In this document: one piece after another, positions 44,108 through 52,175 of the stretch
How the letters are laid out: each line of letters begins with the position of its first letter
Numbering within the stretch: the stretch's first letter is position 1
NCBI RefSeq assembly: GCF_025950235.1
Contig: NZ_JAPDDT010000023.1
Location: forward strand, 18,728-82,727
Direction of reading: 5' to 3'
Length of the DNA: 64,000 bases
DNA from: Luteolibacter arcticus
Lineage (GTDB): Bacteria > Verrucomicrobiota > Verrucomicrobiia > Verrucomicrobiales > Akkermansiaceae
Notes under the pieces: model-generated
What the model saw: only the letters and a program-made list of their open reading frames with translations
What the model was told of the DNA's origin: nothing
Database searches by the model: none
Translations under genes and position numbers: made by a program

Positions 44108-44734
44108 TCACCGATCACCCGGCACCCTCCAATCCCCTAACAGCTCCCCACCCTCCGGCACGATCCCCGGATCCCCCCGCATCGCCTGCCGCATCGTCAG
44201 CGTGTAGAGCAGCGCCCCCTTCCGCCGCACCCGCGGCTTCCCCTTGTTAGACCCGCGCGAAATCGTCCCGCTCACCTCCCCCTCGAAGAGATACCCCACC
44301 ACCTCCCCGCCCCGCGCCTTCACGAATGCCAGCGGCCCCGTCTCCCCCGGCGCGATCCGCCGGCCGCCCCGCACCGGCACCCGCTCGCTCGGAATCGCCA
44401 GCGCCCGCGTCGCCCGCCCCGTGTAGCTCGAGATCCCCTTCCCTGGCGTCAACGTCCCGCCCTCATAGCGCAACCGCACCCCCAGCTCCGACACCTTCAC
44501 CACCGCGCCCGACCCCGACACCTCGCTCGACACCGACCCCGCCACATCCGCCCAAAACGTCACCCCATCCCGATCCCTCGGCACATACCTCTCCCGCAAG
44601 TGCTCCCGCCAACGCGCCTCCACCCCCGCCGCCGCCGCCTCGAGCAAAGCCCCCCGATCCCCCAGCACGCCCAAGACCCCCTCCATCTCCGCGCCCAGAC
44701 CCAGGCCCTCCGTCGAAATCCCCACCGTGATCAT
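44108..44734 (-). CDS. Mu gpG-like virion morphogenesis protein
   Basis: 208 residues. Helical N-terminus (LLEAAAAGVEARWREHLRER, then VPRDRDGVTFWADVAGSVSS) followed by strands with the basic ARALAIPSERVPVRGGRRIA and a conserved C-terminus ending GDPGIVPEGGELLGDW. This follows the tail-completion (phage virion morphogenesis) family of Mu gpG. Its position after the portal and before the protease agrees with Mu gene order, except that a gp30/MuF gene is absent between portal and gpG. Confidence 0.72.
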   Translation of the reverse strand: MITVGISTEGLGLGAEMEGVLGVLGDRGALLEAAAAGVEARWREHLRERYVPRDRDGVTFWADVAGSVSSEVSGSGAVVKVSELGVRLRYEGGTLTPGKGISSYTGRATRALAIPSERVPVRGGRRIAPGETGPLAFVKARGGEVVGYLFEGEVSGTISRGSNKGKPRVRRKGALLYTLTMRQAMRGDPGIVPEGGELLGDWRVPGDR

Positions 44735-44955
44735 CGCCGCACTCCTTCCTCTTCAAGATTCATCCCAGCCACCACCCGCACCACCCATCCAACGCTTCCC
44801 CCATCGTCACTCATCCCCCCATCAAACCCCATCCCCGCCCTCACCTCCACCCCACCCAGTGGCCCCCGTCGTTTCCCTAACAGATCACCTCCAGCCTCCG
44901 GAAAATCACCGGCCCGAACAACGCCCAAGCCACCCTCCACCCAAAAGCCACCGCC

Positions 44956-45135
44956 CCATGGCCGCGGCGCAGCCGCCCTCGGACTGCTGCGGTCATCCGC
45001 AGCTCTCGAGTCCAGCACAAAGCCCGCTCCTCTCCTGAGCCTGCAGCGCTCCCCCAGCTTCCCTTCACTCCACCGAAAGCAGCCCACCTCACCTCCACTC
45101 AAAAGCTCCCGACAACCTCAGCAATCCAAGCCCTC
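44956..45135. repeat. Paired palindromic element, copy 5 (degenerate)
   Basis: Left arm intact: CATGGCCGCGGCGCAGCCGC, CTCGGACTGCTGCGGTCATC and the CTGCGG/CCGCAG hairpin. The right arm is eroded: CACTCAAAAGCTCCCGACAA, then CTCAGCAATCCAAGCC. Confidence 0.8.
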
Positions 45136-45188
45136 CCCCTTCCCTCAAATCCACCTCGAAGCAACCACCGCCCGCCTCCCCACCGCGC

Positions 45189-45225
45189 AAAAAAGCCGCC
45201 CGGCTTTCATCAAAGACCGGGCGGC
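45189..45225 (-). terminator. Rho-independent terminator after the immunity gene
   Basis: On the minus strand GCCGCCCGG pairs with CCGGGCGGC (nine base pairs, plus-strand 45195-45203 and 45217-45225) around a loop of 13 bases, followed by TTTTTT (plus-strand A-run 45189-45194). It lies 27 bases after the stop of the immunity-type gene (45252) and is the only classical terminator I found in the window. Confidence 0.85.
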
Positions 45226-45251
45226 ACATTCATCGCGGCTACCCGCAATCG

Positions 45252-45677
45252 TCACTTGTCGTAGTATCCCTTCCGGAACACGATGAAGCCTTCAGCCGGC
45301 TTCTTCGGTTCGCTATCTCCCATTGGCGCATAGGAACCCACACCCAGCTTCTTGGAGATGAATCCGGTCCCGTCCCACTTCAAGCCCGCATCCAGCTTCT
45401 TGATTCGCTTGAAAAGATCCTTGAAGCTCAGGCCAAGCAAATTCTCTCCTCCCAGCGTTGGCTGGCCACGCTCCCCAAACTCGATGGCGTCCATCTTACC
45501 GTCCATATTATAGTAAACGAAGCACCCATACTCTTTGAAGTAGTCGTACGGATGCTGCGGACTCGAGCCCCGTGTGCCGTTCTTAAACTTGGAGCCAAGT
45601 GCCTTGCGGACCTCAGTGGTCGTCATGCCAAACCTGACCGGCCCGGCCCCTTCATGATGGTGGATTTCAAATTTCAT
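45252..45677 (-). CDS. Probable immunity protein for the portal-borne toxin
   Basis: 141 residues. The ATG at 45677 overlaps the stop of the portal-toxin gene (ATGA). The sequence begins MKFEIHHHEGAGPVRFGMTT, with TEVRKALGSKF, FKEYGCFVYYNMDGKMDAIE and LLGLSFKDLFKRIKKLDAGL. This small alpha/beta layout ('G.....V...LG......Y......v.Y...g....ie') is shared by several immunity families of polymorphic toxins. GC is visibly lower than the surroundings, like that of the adjacent toxin segment. A terminator follows. The immunity role is inferred from position, size and composition. Confidence 0.62.
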   Translation of the reverse strand: MKFEIHHHEGAGPVRFGMTTTEVRKALGSKFKNGTRGSSPQHPYDYFKEYGCFVYYNMDGKMDAIEFGERGQPTLGGENLLGLSFKDLFKRIKKLDAGLKWDGTGFISKKLGVGSYAPMGDSEPKKPAEGFIVFRKGYYDK

Positions 45678-47992
45678 GAGCGTCGTGATCGCTTGAGGAG
45701 ATTCCTGATTTTTGCGTTGTTGTAAAGTTGTTCGGTGTAGGCGAGCACCTCCTTGATCTGGCGCTCATACTTGCCGGGAAACTGCTTTTGGATGTCATCA
45801 ATGTCCAGTTTCTGGGCCTCCCGGAATTTACCCCTGGCAATCAATGCCTTTAGTTTTGCTCGATGGGCATCGGCTTCTGGACCACTGCCCCAACTGAGTG
45901 TCTGTTCGTGATCTTCCTTTGACATGGAGATCGCCGGCCCACGGTACTCGGAAAGCGGGCTGACGGATTTCGGAGGAATGTGATGCGCTTCATTTCCAGG
46001 CACACCCTTCACCTTCCCATACGCCCCTCCATTCCCCATCTTCGCCTGGGCGTAGGTCTTCTTTCCCCCCTTCGGAGCGGTCCCCGCTTTTCCAGCGCTA
46101 CTACGTCCCTGCGAGGTCGATCGCGATTTCCCCGAGCTACCTCCTCCGGAAGCGGCTGACCTCGACTTCCCCGAGCCACCGCCGCCCCCCGACTCCGACC
46201 ACCGTCCCCCGGTCGATGCCCCTTTTGGATCCCGCCGCTGGCTCGGATTGAAGGCCGCCTCCACCACCTCGTCCACATCCTCATCTCCCGCCTCATCCCC
46301 ATCCCATTCCGCGACCGGGCCTTCACCCTCAGCGTCCGGATCCTCCTCCTCCGACTCCTCGTCTCCCAGCTCCCACAGCTCCTCGTCTCCCACCTCCAGC
46401 GGCTCATCCCCCGGCCCTGGCGGCGTGCCATCCCCCGGCTCCGCCTCCGCCTTCTGCTTCTCCTCCTTGAAAAGCACCGCACCCTCCTCCGGCATAGGCA
46501 CCGCATGCCGCTCGTACAGCCACGCCCTATCCACCGGCATCGACCCATCCAGCAGGCCTAGCGCCTTGTCGCGATCCGCCATCCCGCGCTCGTCCTTCGG
46601 CTCCGGCCACTTCGCCCACATCTGCGGCAGATCAGTACGAGACTCACCGTAGTTCGCCGCCACGATCGCCGGGATGAACTGGTGCGTCAGGATCTCGCCC
46701 ACGAAATCGCACACCCCCTCCACCACCTCGCGTCGCACCTCCATGTGCACATTCCCCAGCGCCTGGCTCCCCCGGTCCCCCTGCGAACTTGTCAGGGTCT
46801 GCCCCAGGATGAAGACATCGCACTGCTCATCCGCCAGCTTCAGCAGGTCCGCCTGCGCGAGTGAAGAGCCGCTCTTCCCGCTCTCCAGGAAATTCATCTC
46901 CACCCCCTGCTTGAAGGCCGCCCACCCCTGGCTCCCCAGGTTGCTCATCATCGCCGCCAGCTCCGCCTTCGCCTTCGCATCCCCCTCCGGATACGTCGCC
47001 CAGCGGAACGGAATCCCGAACAACTGCGCGAACTGCATGAACCACTTCAGCCCGTACACCGCCGCCAACCAGTAGCCCGTCAAAACCCGCAAAGGAGCCG
47101 CCTGCGCCGGATGCCCGCTATGCCCCCCATTTACCGCCACCAGGAATCGATGCGGCGGGAAATCCTCCAGCGCCCCACTCCCCATCCCCAGCATCGAGCC
47201 ATTCCGGTCCAGCATCAACCGGTCCGGCCCCTCCTCCAAACTCGGATAACCATAGTACCTCGGCGGCACCGGCAACGTCGAAACCGGCACCACCCACCCA
47301 TCCCCCTGCCGCTGCCAATGCGGCTCCAGCACATGATGCCCGAGGAAATACCCCATCGCCAGCTCCTCCACCGTCCCCTCGAAGCCCTTCAGCCCCCGGA
47401 TCGGATCCGGCTTCATCCCCCACACCATCTCCTCCACCTCCCTCGCCAGCTTCTCCGCCCGCGCCCCCGGCTTCTCACCACGCCGCGCATGCGGCTCGAT
47501 CCGCCACGGCGCCTTCCGCGCCGCCAGCTTCACCTCACGCAGCGCCTTCTGCAGTCGCGGCCACGTATCGATCATCGCCTGGAAGAGCAACTGCTGCTGC
47601 CACAGCTGGCCTGTTAGAGCGCCCTCCAATGTGGATGCCACCTCCGCCGGCCGCTGCACCCGATCGAAGATCTCTAACAAACGATCCCGCGCCATCGGCA
47701 CGATGATCGACCCCTCCTCCCCCACCGCCCCCGCCCGCGAAACACTCAGCCCCCGCGAAGAAGCCCCACCCGGCGCATCCCCCGGCCCCACGTATCCCCG
47801 CGAAGAAACAACCCCATCCCCACCAAAGCCCCCACCAAAGCCCCCGCCACGACTCCCATCACCACCACGACCTCCATCACGTTCACGACCTCCATTCCGT
47901 TCACCACCACGACCTCCATCACGATCACGACCCCCATCACGCCGCGGCGGCAGCCCCCTCCCCACCGGTGCAAAGCCAAAGCCATTTCCCAT
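45674..47992 (-). CDS. DUF935 (Mu gp29-like) portal protein with C-terminal toxin domain
   Basis: 772 residues from the ATG at 47992 (MGNGFGFAPVGRGLPPRRDG); ATGs at 48001 and 48049 are in frame. A Gly/Arg/Asp-rich segment (to about 65) precedes the portal core (about 95-420): LEGALTGQLWQQQLLFQAMI, WRIEPHARRGEKPG, FFLG-type GYFLGHHVLEPHW, FGIPFRWATYPEGDAKAKAE and QALGNVHMEVRREVVEGVCD, all typical of DUF935 portals. After an acidic stretch (about 490-545) and FNPSQRRDPKGASTGGRW comes a Ser/Gly/Lys linker, then from about residue 646 a separate domain: GNEAHHIPPKSVSPLS, ISMSKEDHEQTLSWG, LIARGKFREAQKLDIDDI. This resembles a His-rich polymorphic-toxin nuclease domain. GC falls in the last 350 bases. 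Confidence 0.8.
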   Translation of the reverse strand: MGNGFGFAPVGRGLPPRRDGGRDRDGGRGGERNGGRERDGGRGGDGSRGGGFGGGFGGDGVVSSRGYVGPGDAPGGASSRGLSVSRAGAVGEEGSIIVPMARDRLLEIFDRVQRPAEVASTLEGALTGQLWQQQLLFQAMIDTWPRLQKALREVKLAARKAPWRIEPHARRGEKPGARAEKLAREVEEMVWGMKPDPIRGLKGFEGTVEELAMGYFLGHHVLEPHWQRQGDGWVVPVSTLPVPPRYYGYPSLEEGPDRLMLDRNGSMLGMGSGALEDFPPHRFLVAVNGGHSGHPAQAAPLRVLTGYWLAAVYGLKWFMQFAQLFGIPFRWATYPEGDAKAKAELAAMMSNLGSQGWAAFKQGVEMNFLESGKSGSSLAQADLLKLADEQCDVFILGQTLTSSQGDRGSQALGNVHMEVRREVVEGVCDFVGEILTHQFIPAIVAANYGESRTDLPQMWAKWPEPKDERGMADRDKALGLLDGSMPVDRAWLYERHAVPMPEEGAVLFKEEKQKAEAEPGDGTPPGPGDEPLEVGDEELWELGDEESEEEDPDAEGEGPVAEWDGDEAGDEDVDEVVEAAFNPSQRRDPKGASTGGRWSESGGGGGSGKSRSAASGGGSSGKSRSTSQGRSSAGKAGTAPKGGKKTYAQAKMGNGGAYGKVKGVPGNEAHHIPPKSVSPLSEYRGPAISMSKEDHEQTLSWGSGPEADAHRAKLKALIARGKFREAQKLDIDDIQKQFPGKYERQIKEVLAYTEQLYNNAKIRNLLKRSRRS

Positions 47993-48526
47993 ACCCCGCA
48001 TCCTCCCACCCACCCGCCTCCCCAGGGAATCCCATCGACCGGCCCCCAACCTGTTAGAGAGACGCCTGGAACGCCCAGCCGCTGGGACCGCGGGCCGCTG
48101 GCCCGCCGATGCACCTCACCGCACCGCCTCCCATTCCCCTCCGCCCCAGCAGTCACAAACCCGGACTACCGAAACCAGCCCTCGCAGACCCACTGCCATC
48201 GTGGTCCGCACGCTCCGCGTGCGGCCGAAGCAGTTCTCAAGGCAGACCAAACCTAGCGGCGAATCCCGGCCAAAAACCGCCCGCCCCATCACCGCGGCGC
48301 AGCCGCCCTCGGACTGCTGCGATGCTTCGCAGCTCTCCGAATGCACGCCCAGGCATTCCGTTCCACCGGAATGAAGCGATCCCCCAAGCCCGCCTCCCTC
48401 CCAAGCAAGCGCCCACGTTCCACCCACAAGAACCCATCACTCACCCACTCACCCACTCACCCACTCACCCACTCACCCACTCTCCCACTCTCCCACTCTC
48501 CCACTCTCCCACTCTCCCACCACCCC
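47993..48526. repeat. Spacer with element copy 6 and octamer tandem repeats
   Basis: Contains GCTGGGACCGCGGGCCGCTG (about 48079-48106), a GTGGTCCGCACGCTCCGCGT hairpin (about 48200-48222), the left arm only of a paired palindromic element (48288-48350), and the arrays of TCACCCAC (about six) and TCTCCCAC (about five) at 48438-48522. No gene. Confidence 0.65.
48288..48350 (+). repeat. Paired palindromic element, copy 6 (left arm only)
   Basis: CATCACCGCGGCGCAGCCGC, CTCGGACTGCTGCGATGCTT and CGCAGCTCTCCGAATGCACG are present. No matching right arm was found within the next 250 bases, so this is a single arm or a half-deleted element. Confidence 0.75.
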
Positions 48527-48850
48527 TCACCCCCGATCAAACTCCCGCCAGTGGCCCCATATCTCCCGCGCCATCTCCCCATAGCGCTCCACGGGCCCGA
48601 CACTTTCCCTATCGAACCACCGCATGAACTCCTCATGCACCACCCGCAGCACGTCCGCCTCCGAGTGACAGCTCCCCAGCCGTGGAAGGATCGTCTCCGC
48701 CTCCGAGTCATACTCGTCCGTATTCACCCCGAAATTGATCTCGATGGGATCATGCCGGAACAACACACCTGAGACCGCCGCAAAGAGTTCCCCATACTCC
48801 ACACGCATCCGCTTCCCCTCCGCGGTCAATCTCTCCCTATCAGTGCTCAT
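48527..48850 (-). CDS. Small acidic protein family common in soil bacteria
   Basis: 107 residues. The core YGELFAAVSGVLFRHDPIEI, NFGVNTDEYDSEAETILPRL, ADVLRVVHEEFMRWFDRESV and YGEMAREIWGHWREF is a pattern I know from small uncharacterised proteins ('..FRHDPI.I.FG.N.DEY..E...ILPRL....'). Some members sit near polymorphic toxins, which could suggest an immunity or regulatory role, but this is unproven. It precedes the portal-toxin gene on the same strand with about 530 bases of repeats between. Confidence 0.65.
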   Translation of the reverse strand: MSTDRERLTAEGKRMRVEYGELFAAVSGVLFRHDPIEINFGVNTDEYDSEAETILPRLGSCHSEADVLRVVHEEFMRWFDRESVGPVERYGEMAREIWGHWREFDRG

Positions 48851-49353
48851 GGAATGCTCCCCTGCCCGAAGCTAGACCTCCGCGCCCCTCCAGCGAAAGA
48901 TCTTCCTCCGCGATCCCTCCGCGACCTCCGCGCCTCCGCGGTTCGTTCTCCCCACCCATCCCCGATGCCTCTTACTGATCACCACCGATCACCCGGCACT
49001 TCCCCTACTCCTCCTCTCTCCTTGGCGACCTTCGCGTCTTGGCGGTTCAATCACCCACTCAACCCCGACCTCCGCGCTCTCTCCGCGACCTCTGCGCCTC
49101 CACGGTTCTTTCCATCCCCATCCCCCATGCCTTTCACCGATCACTGATCACCGACCTGTCCTCCATAGCTTCAGCGAAGGGGGACCACCCGTCACTTCCC
49201 CCTTGCCTTTCCTATCGTCCCTTTCGTCGATTTCGTTGTCGATCCCTCTTCAACCCAAGCCGGCGCCGACGCCTCGCACCTTCCAAAACAGAACTCGCCA
49301 AAACCCCCGCCATCCTCCATCTATCTCCCGAATTTTCCCCTCCAAAATCCCCC
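48851..49353. repeat. Gene-free spacer with dispersed repeats
   Basis: Copies of the GACCTCCGCGCCTCCGCGGT family at about 48895-48950 and 49018-49112, and CACTGATCACCGAC-type sequence near 49136-49160. The upstream in-frame extension of the next gene through this region is repeat-derived. Confidence 0.55.
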
Positions 49354-50262
49354 ATGAAGCACACCCTGCTCATCCTCCTCCTCACCGCCCTCCCCTCCCT
49401 CGCCCGCCTCGGCGAAACCAAGGCCGACTGCGAAGCCCGCTACGGCAAGCCCGTCCGCACCACCGCCAGTGGCAAGCCCGTCTATCTCAAGGGAGGCCTC
49501 GAAATCGCCATCCTCTTTTGGAAGGACAAGGCCGCCATCCTCTACATCGCCAAGCCCACGCCCGGAGCTCCGGATCTCGACAACTCGAATTGGGAGGCGG
49601 AAAAACGTGCCTCCCTTTCCCAAGCCGAAATGGATGTCCTTCTCAAGGCGAGCAGCGGCACATCCGAATGGAAACGGCAGTCGGAGGAGGATAATCCCTT
49701 CCAGGATCTTGCTTGGAAACGCTCCGACAGCAAAGCTGATGCGTCCTACTACGACAAGAGGTTGATACTTTCCGACACCGACGCCGAAGCAGAGATGGAG
49801 AAAGAGACGGAAAGACAAGAAGCCGAGAAACTCAAGGACTTCGGCGGCTTCGGCGAGACCAGGGCCCAGTGCGACAAGCGCTATGGAAAGCCCATCGAAG
49901 TAGATGGAGATCAGGCCGACTACAAGAAAGACGGGATCCTGATCCTGGTCACCTTCTGGAAGGGCAAGGCAGCGAGACTCATCTTCATCCCGAAACCTCC
50001 CGATTCAGAGCCTGAAGGCAAAGGCTTCTTCTTGGCACACGAACGAGATGCCATCCTGAAAGCCAATGGTGAAGGCTCTCAGTGGAAGGAAGATGAGGAC
50101 GATGAAGATCTCAACAGGATCGCGTGGTTTCGCGCCGACGGCAAGGCCTTCGCTCTCTACCACAGTGACGACGACAACCTGATCATCGCCTCCGAGGAAC
50201 ATACCGACCATCAGAGGCAACAAGACGAGAAGGAAGAAGCCAAGAAGCTCGATGGCTTCTAA
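49354..50262 (+). CDS. Exported protein with two copies of a GETxxxCxxRYGKP domain
   Basis: 302 residues from the ATG at 49354. Signal peptide MKHTLLILLLTALPSLARLG. Domain 1 starts LGETKADCEARYGKPVRTTA and domain 2 FGETRAQCDKRYGKPIEVDG (about residue 168). Each continues with a strand, then an ILFWKDKAAIL / LVTFWKGKAARL block and a helix-forming SQAEMDVLLKAS / AHERDAILKANG block. So the protein is an internal duplication of about 135 residues. The pattern 'G.T...C..RYG.P' is shared by small exported Verrucomicrobial proteins of unknown function. The stop is the TAA in TTCTAACA. Confidence 0.78.
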   Translation: MKHTLLILLLTALPSLARLGETKADCEARYGKPVRTTASGKPVYLKGGLEIAILFWKDKAAILYIAKPTPGAPDLDNSNWEAEKRASLSQAEMDVLLKASSGTSEWKRQSEEDNPFQDLAWKRSDSKADASYYDKRLILSDTDAEAEMEKETERQEAEKLKDFGGFGETRAQCDKRYGKPIEVDGDQADYKKDGILILVTFWKGKAARLIFIPKPPDSEPEGKGFFLAHERDAILKANGEGSQWKEDEDDEDLNRIAWFRADGKAFALYHSDDDNLIIASEEHTDHQRQQDEKEEAKKLDGF

Positions 50263-50314
50263 CACCCCTCTCCCGCCATCGTCCCCGGCGGATCACCACC
50301 TCTCCGGGCACCCC

Positions 50315-50701
50315 ATGCCCAGCCGCCCCATCCACCGTTGGAAGTCCTTTTGGCTTGGAATCCTCATCCTCCTATTTCTCGGCTGGGCTTGGCACCGCTC
50401 TTATGGCGATTTTGATCAAATTGGATTCATGGCGGCGAATGCCTCTTGGACCGTCTTGAGCACTGATTCGACCGTGACTCTCGCCCTGATGTACCCCGCC
50501 GGTTTCGATTGGAGCTACATACCGCGATCCCCTTCACTGCCAATCGAGTTCAAGACCTTCAAGCAACCTGGCTTCGCGGTTCGCATCTGCCACCTCGCCC
50601 ACTGGTTCCTCATCCTCCTCTTCCTCATCCCATGGACCGCCTACCTCACCTGGCGACACCAGCGCATGAAACGCCAAGCCCCTGGGACCGCGGAACCGTA
50701 G
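50315..50701 (+). CDS. Two-TM protein, RPxYRWKSFWLG paralogue 2
   Basis: 128 residues from the ATG at 50315 (MPSRPIHRWKSFWLGILILL). An ATG at 50252 overlapping the upstream stop is in frame, but paralogues start at this signature. TM1 near 10-30, loop with MYPAGFDWSYIPRSPSLPIE, TM2 at VRICHLAHWFLILLFLIPWT and end WRHQRMKRQ. The final residues (APGTAEP) are encoded by the palindromic repeat CCTGGGACCGCGGAACC, so the tail is repeat-derived. Confidence 0.76.
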   Translation: MPSRPIHRWKSFWLGILILLFLGWAWHRSYGDFDQIGFMAANASWTVLSTDSTVTLALMYPAGFDWSYIPRSPSLPIEFKTFKQPGFAVRICHLAHWFLILLFLIPWTAYLTWRHQRMKRQAPGTAEP

Positions 50702-50885
50702 CGCAGCGGAGGTAGTCGGCCTGATTCAAATCTCCAACGGAGCCGACAAGCTCCGGCCCGCAGCAGCACCCGACACCCCTCGCCCACCTCTCCAAGTCCG
50801 CATCGCCACCCACCTCCCCATCCCCGCGCAGCGGCACTCCGATTGGTGATTGGAAGATTGATGATTGATGATTTCTTCTTCCCCA

Positions 50886-51323
50886 ATGCCCCCGCGCCCC
50901 TTCTACCGCTGGAAGTCCTTCTGGCTCGGCGTCATGTGGCTCGCCTTTCTCTGCTGGTCCGGATGGCGATCCAGTCTCGGCACCTCGAGCATTTGGTGGT
51001 CGGGATCTCGCGACGTGCTGCTTCTCTGCGACGATGGTGGATTCCTGGAGGTCAGCTTGATTGAGGAGCTCGGACACGGTGCCGGACTTCAAATCCAAAG
51101 CGCCTCACCCGGCCCGGCTGCGGAAGGAGAACTCTTTACCCGGCCCGTCCAAGTCCGACGGCTTGCCGACCACCACTTTCCCAAGCTTTCCTTCTCGGTC
51201 GCCTACTGGTTCCTCACCCTCCTCTTCCTCATTCCATGGCTGGGCTTCCTCGCCTGGCGATACCAGCGAATGAACCGCCATGCCCCTGGGACCGCGGCGC
51301 CTCCGGCCCGCCGCAGCACCTGA
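50886..51323 (+). CDS. Two-TM protein, RPxYRWKSFWLG paralogue 3
   Basis: 145 residues from the ATG at 50886 (MPPRPFYRWKSFWLGVMWLA). TM1 near 9-30, an external loop with SIWWSGSRDVLLLCDDGGFL and VRRLADHHFPKL, TM2 at SVAYWFLTLLFLIPWLGFLA, and end WRYQRMNRH. As in paralogue 2, the last residues (APGTAAPPARRST) are encoded by the palindromic repeat CCCTGGGACCGCGGCGCC. Lies 185 bases after paralogue 2, with a GATTGGTGATTGGAAGATTG repeat between them, so the pair may be a tandem duplication. Confidence 0.76.
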   Translation: MPPRPFYRWKSFWLGVMWLAFLCWSGWRSSLGTSSIWWSGSRDVLLLCDDGGFLEVSLIEELGHGAGLQIQSASPGPAAEGELFTRPVQVRRLADHHFPKLSFSVAYWFLTLLFLIPWLGFLAWRYQRMNRHAPGTAAPPARRST

Positions 51324-51908
51324 CCGCTCCGCTTCCCCTTCATCCCCGCACTTTCACTACAGCCTGACCCATCACCGCGGCGCAGCCGCCCTCGGACTGC
51401 TGCGGTCATCCGCAGCTCTCGAATGCAGGACAATGCCCGCTACTCTCCAAGGTCCGCGGCGATCCCGAAAGCTCCCTTCACTCCACCAGACCAGGGCAGC
51501 CCACCTCACCCTTCAGTCAAACGCAGCGAACAACCGCATCAGTCCAAGCTCGCCTGCCCCGCGATCATCTGGCTCGCCCCGATCGCAAAGTCCGTCCATC
51601 CCGTCATCCGCACCAGTCCACCGCTTTCCATCGCTCACTGGCACCCACACCCCGCATCCACCATCCAGCCCCTTTCCTTGACGACCTTGGCGTCTTGGCG
51701 GTTCCCTCACCCACCCATCCCCGGCCTCCGCGCTCTCTCCGCGACCTCCGTGCCTCCGCGGTTCGTTCCCCGCACCAGTCCGACGCAATTCATCCACCAT
51801 CCCCCGCCTTTCCTTGGCGACCTTCGCGTCTTGGCGGTTCAATCACCCGCCCATCCCCGATGCCTTACACTGATCACTGATCACTGATCACTGATCACCG
51901 ATCACCGA
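51324..51908. repeat. Spacer with element copy 7 and CTGATCA array
   Basis: Palindromic element at 51372-51570, two GGCGACCTTGGCGTCTTGGC family copies (about 51680-51770 and 51818-51843), and CTGATCA/CCGATCA tandem heptamers at about 51868-51925. No gene. Confidence 0.65.
51372..51570. repeat. Paired palindromic element, copy 7
   Basis: Left arm CATCACCGCGGCGCAGCCGC and CTCGGACTGCTGCGGTCATC with hairpin CTGCGG/CCGCAG; right arm AGTCAAACGCAGCGAACAAC and CCGCATCAGTCCAAGC (imperfect, two substitutions in the hairpin). Confidence 0.82.
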
Positions 51909-52175
51909 TCACCGATCACCCGGCACATTCCCCGCCATCCGCCAAGCACACCCGCCCGCCCCGCACCCTCGCTGCAGCTTGTCCACCCGCCCCTGCAGCC
52001 GCTCGATCTGCTTGGTCAGCACATCGATCTGCCGGTTCATCATGCTATAGATCAGTTTCGCCAGCACCGTCACCACCGTCGCCAGCGAACCCACGATCCC
52101 CAGCACCCACACGATCGGCAGCTCCACATTCGCCGCCGTCTCAAGCGCATTGGCCAAAGCATTCATCAGTTTCAA
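51909..52175 (-). CDS. Small TM protein with coiled coil in the lysis module
   Basis: 88 residues (MKLMNALANALETAANVELP). One hydrophobic helix (VWVLGIVGSLATVVTVLAKL) is followed by a coiled coil (IDVLTKQIERLQGRVDKLQR) and a Cys-containing tail (CGAGGCAWRM). Small TM-plus-coiled-coil proteins next to an endolysin can be i-spanin, holin or accessory lysis proteins. The 460-base spacer to the endolysin is repeat-filled. Specific role unproven. Confidence 0.55.
   Translation of the reverse strand: MKLMNALANALETAANVELPIVWVLGIVGSLATVVTVLAKLIYSMMNRQIDVLTKQIERLQGRVDKLQRGCGAGGCAWRMAGNVPGDR

Larger units (their letters stand above)
44735..45251. repeat. Spacer with palindromic element copy 5 and a terminator
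   Basis: Gene-free. Contains CACCC/CCATCC-rich sequence (44735-44950), paired palindromic element copy 5 (44956-45135, right arm degenerate) and the terminator at 45189-45225. Its size and content separate the toxin-immunity part of the head operon from the gpG gene downstream. Confidence 0.6.
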
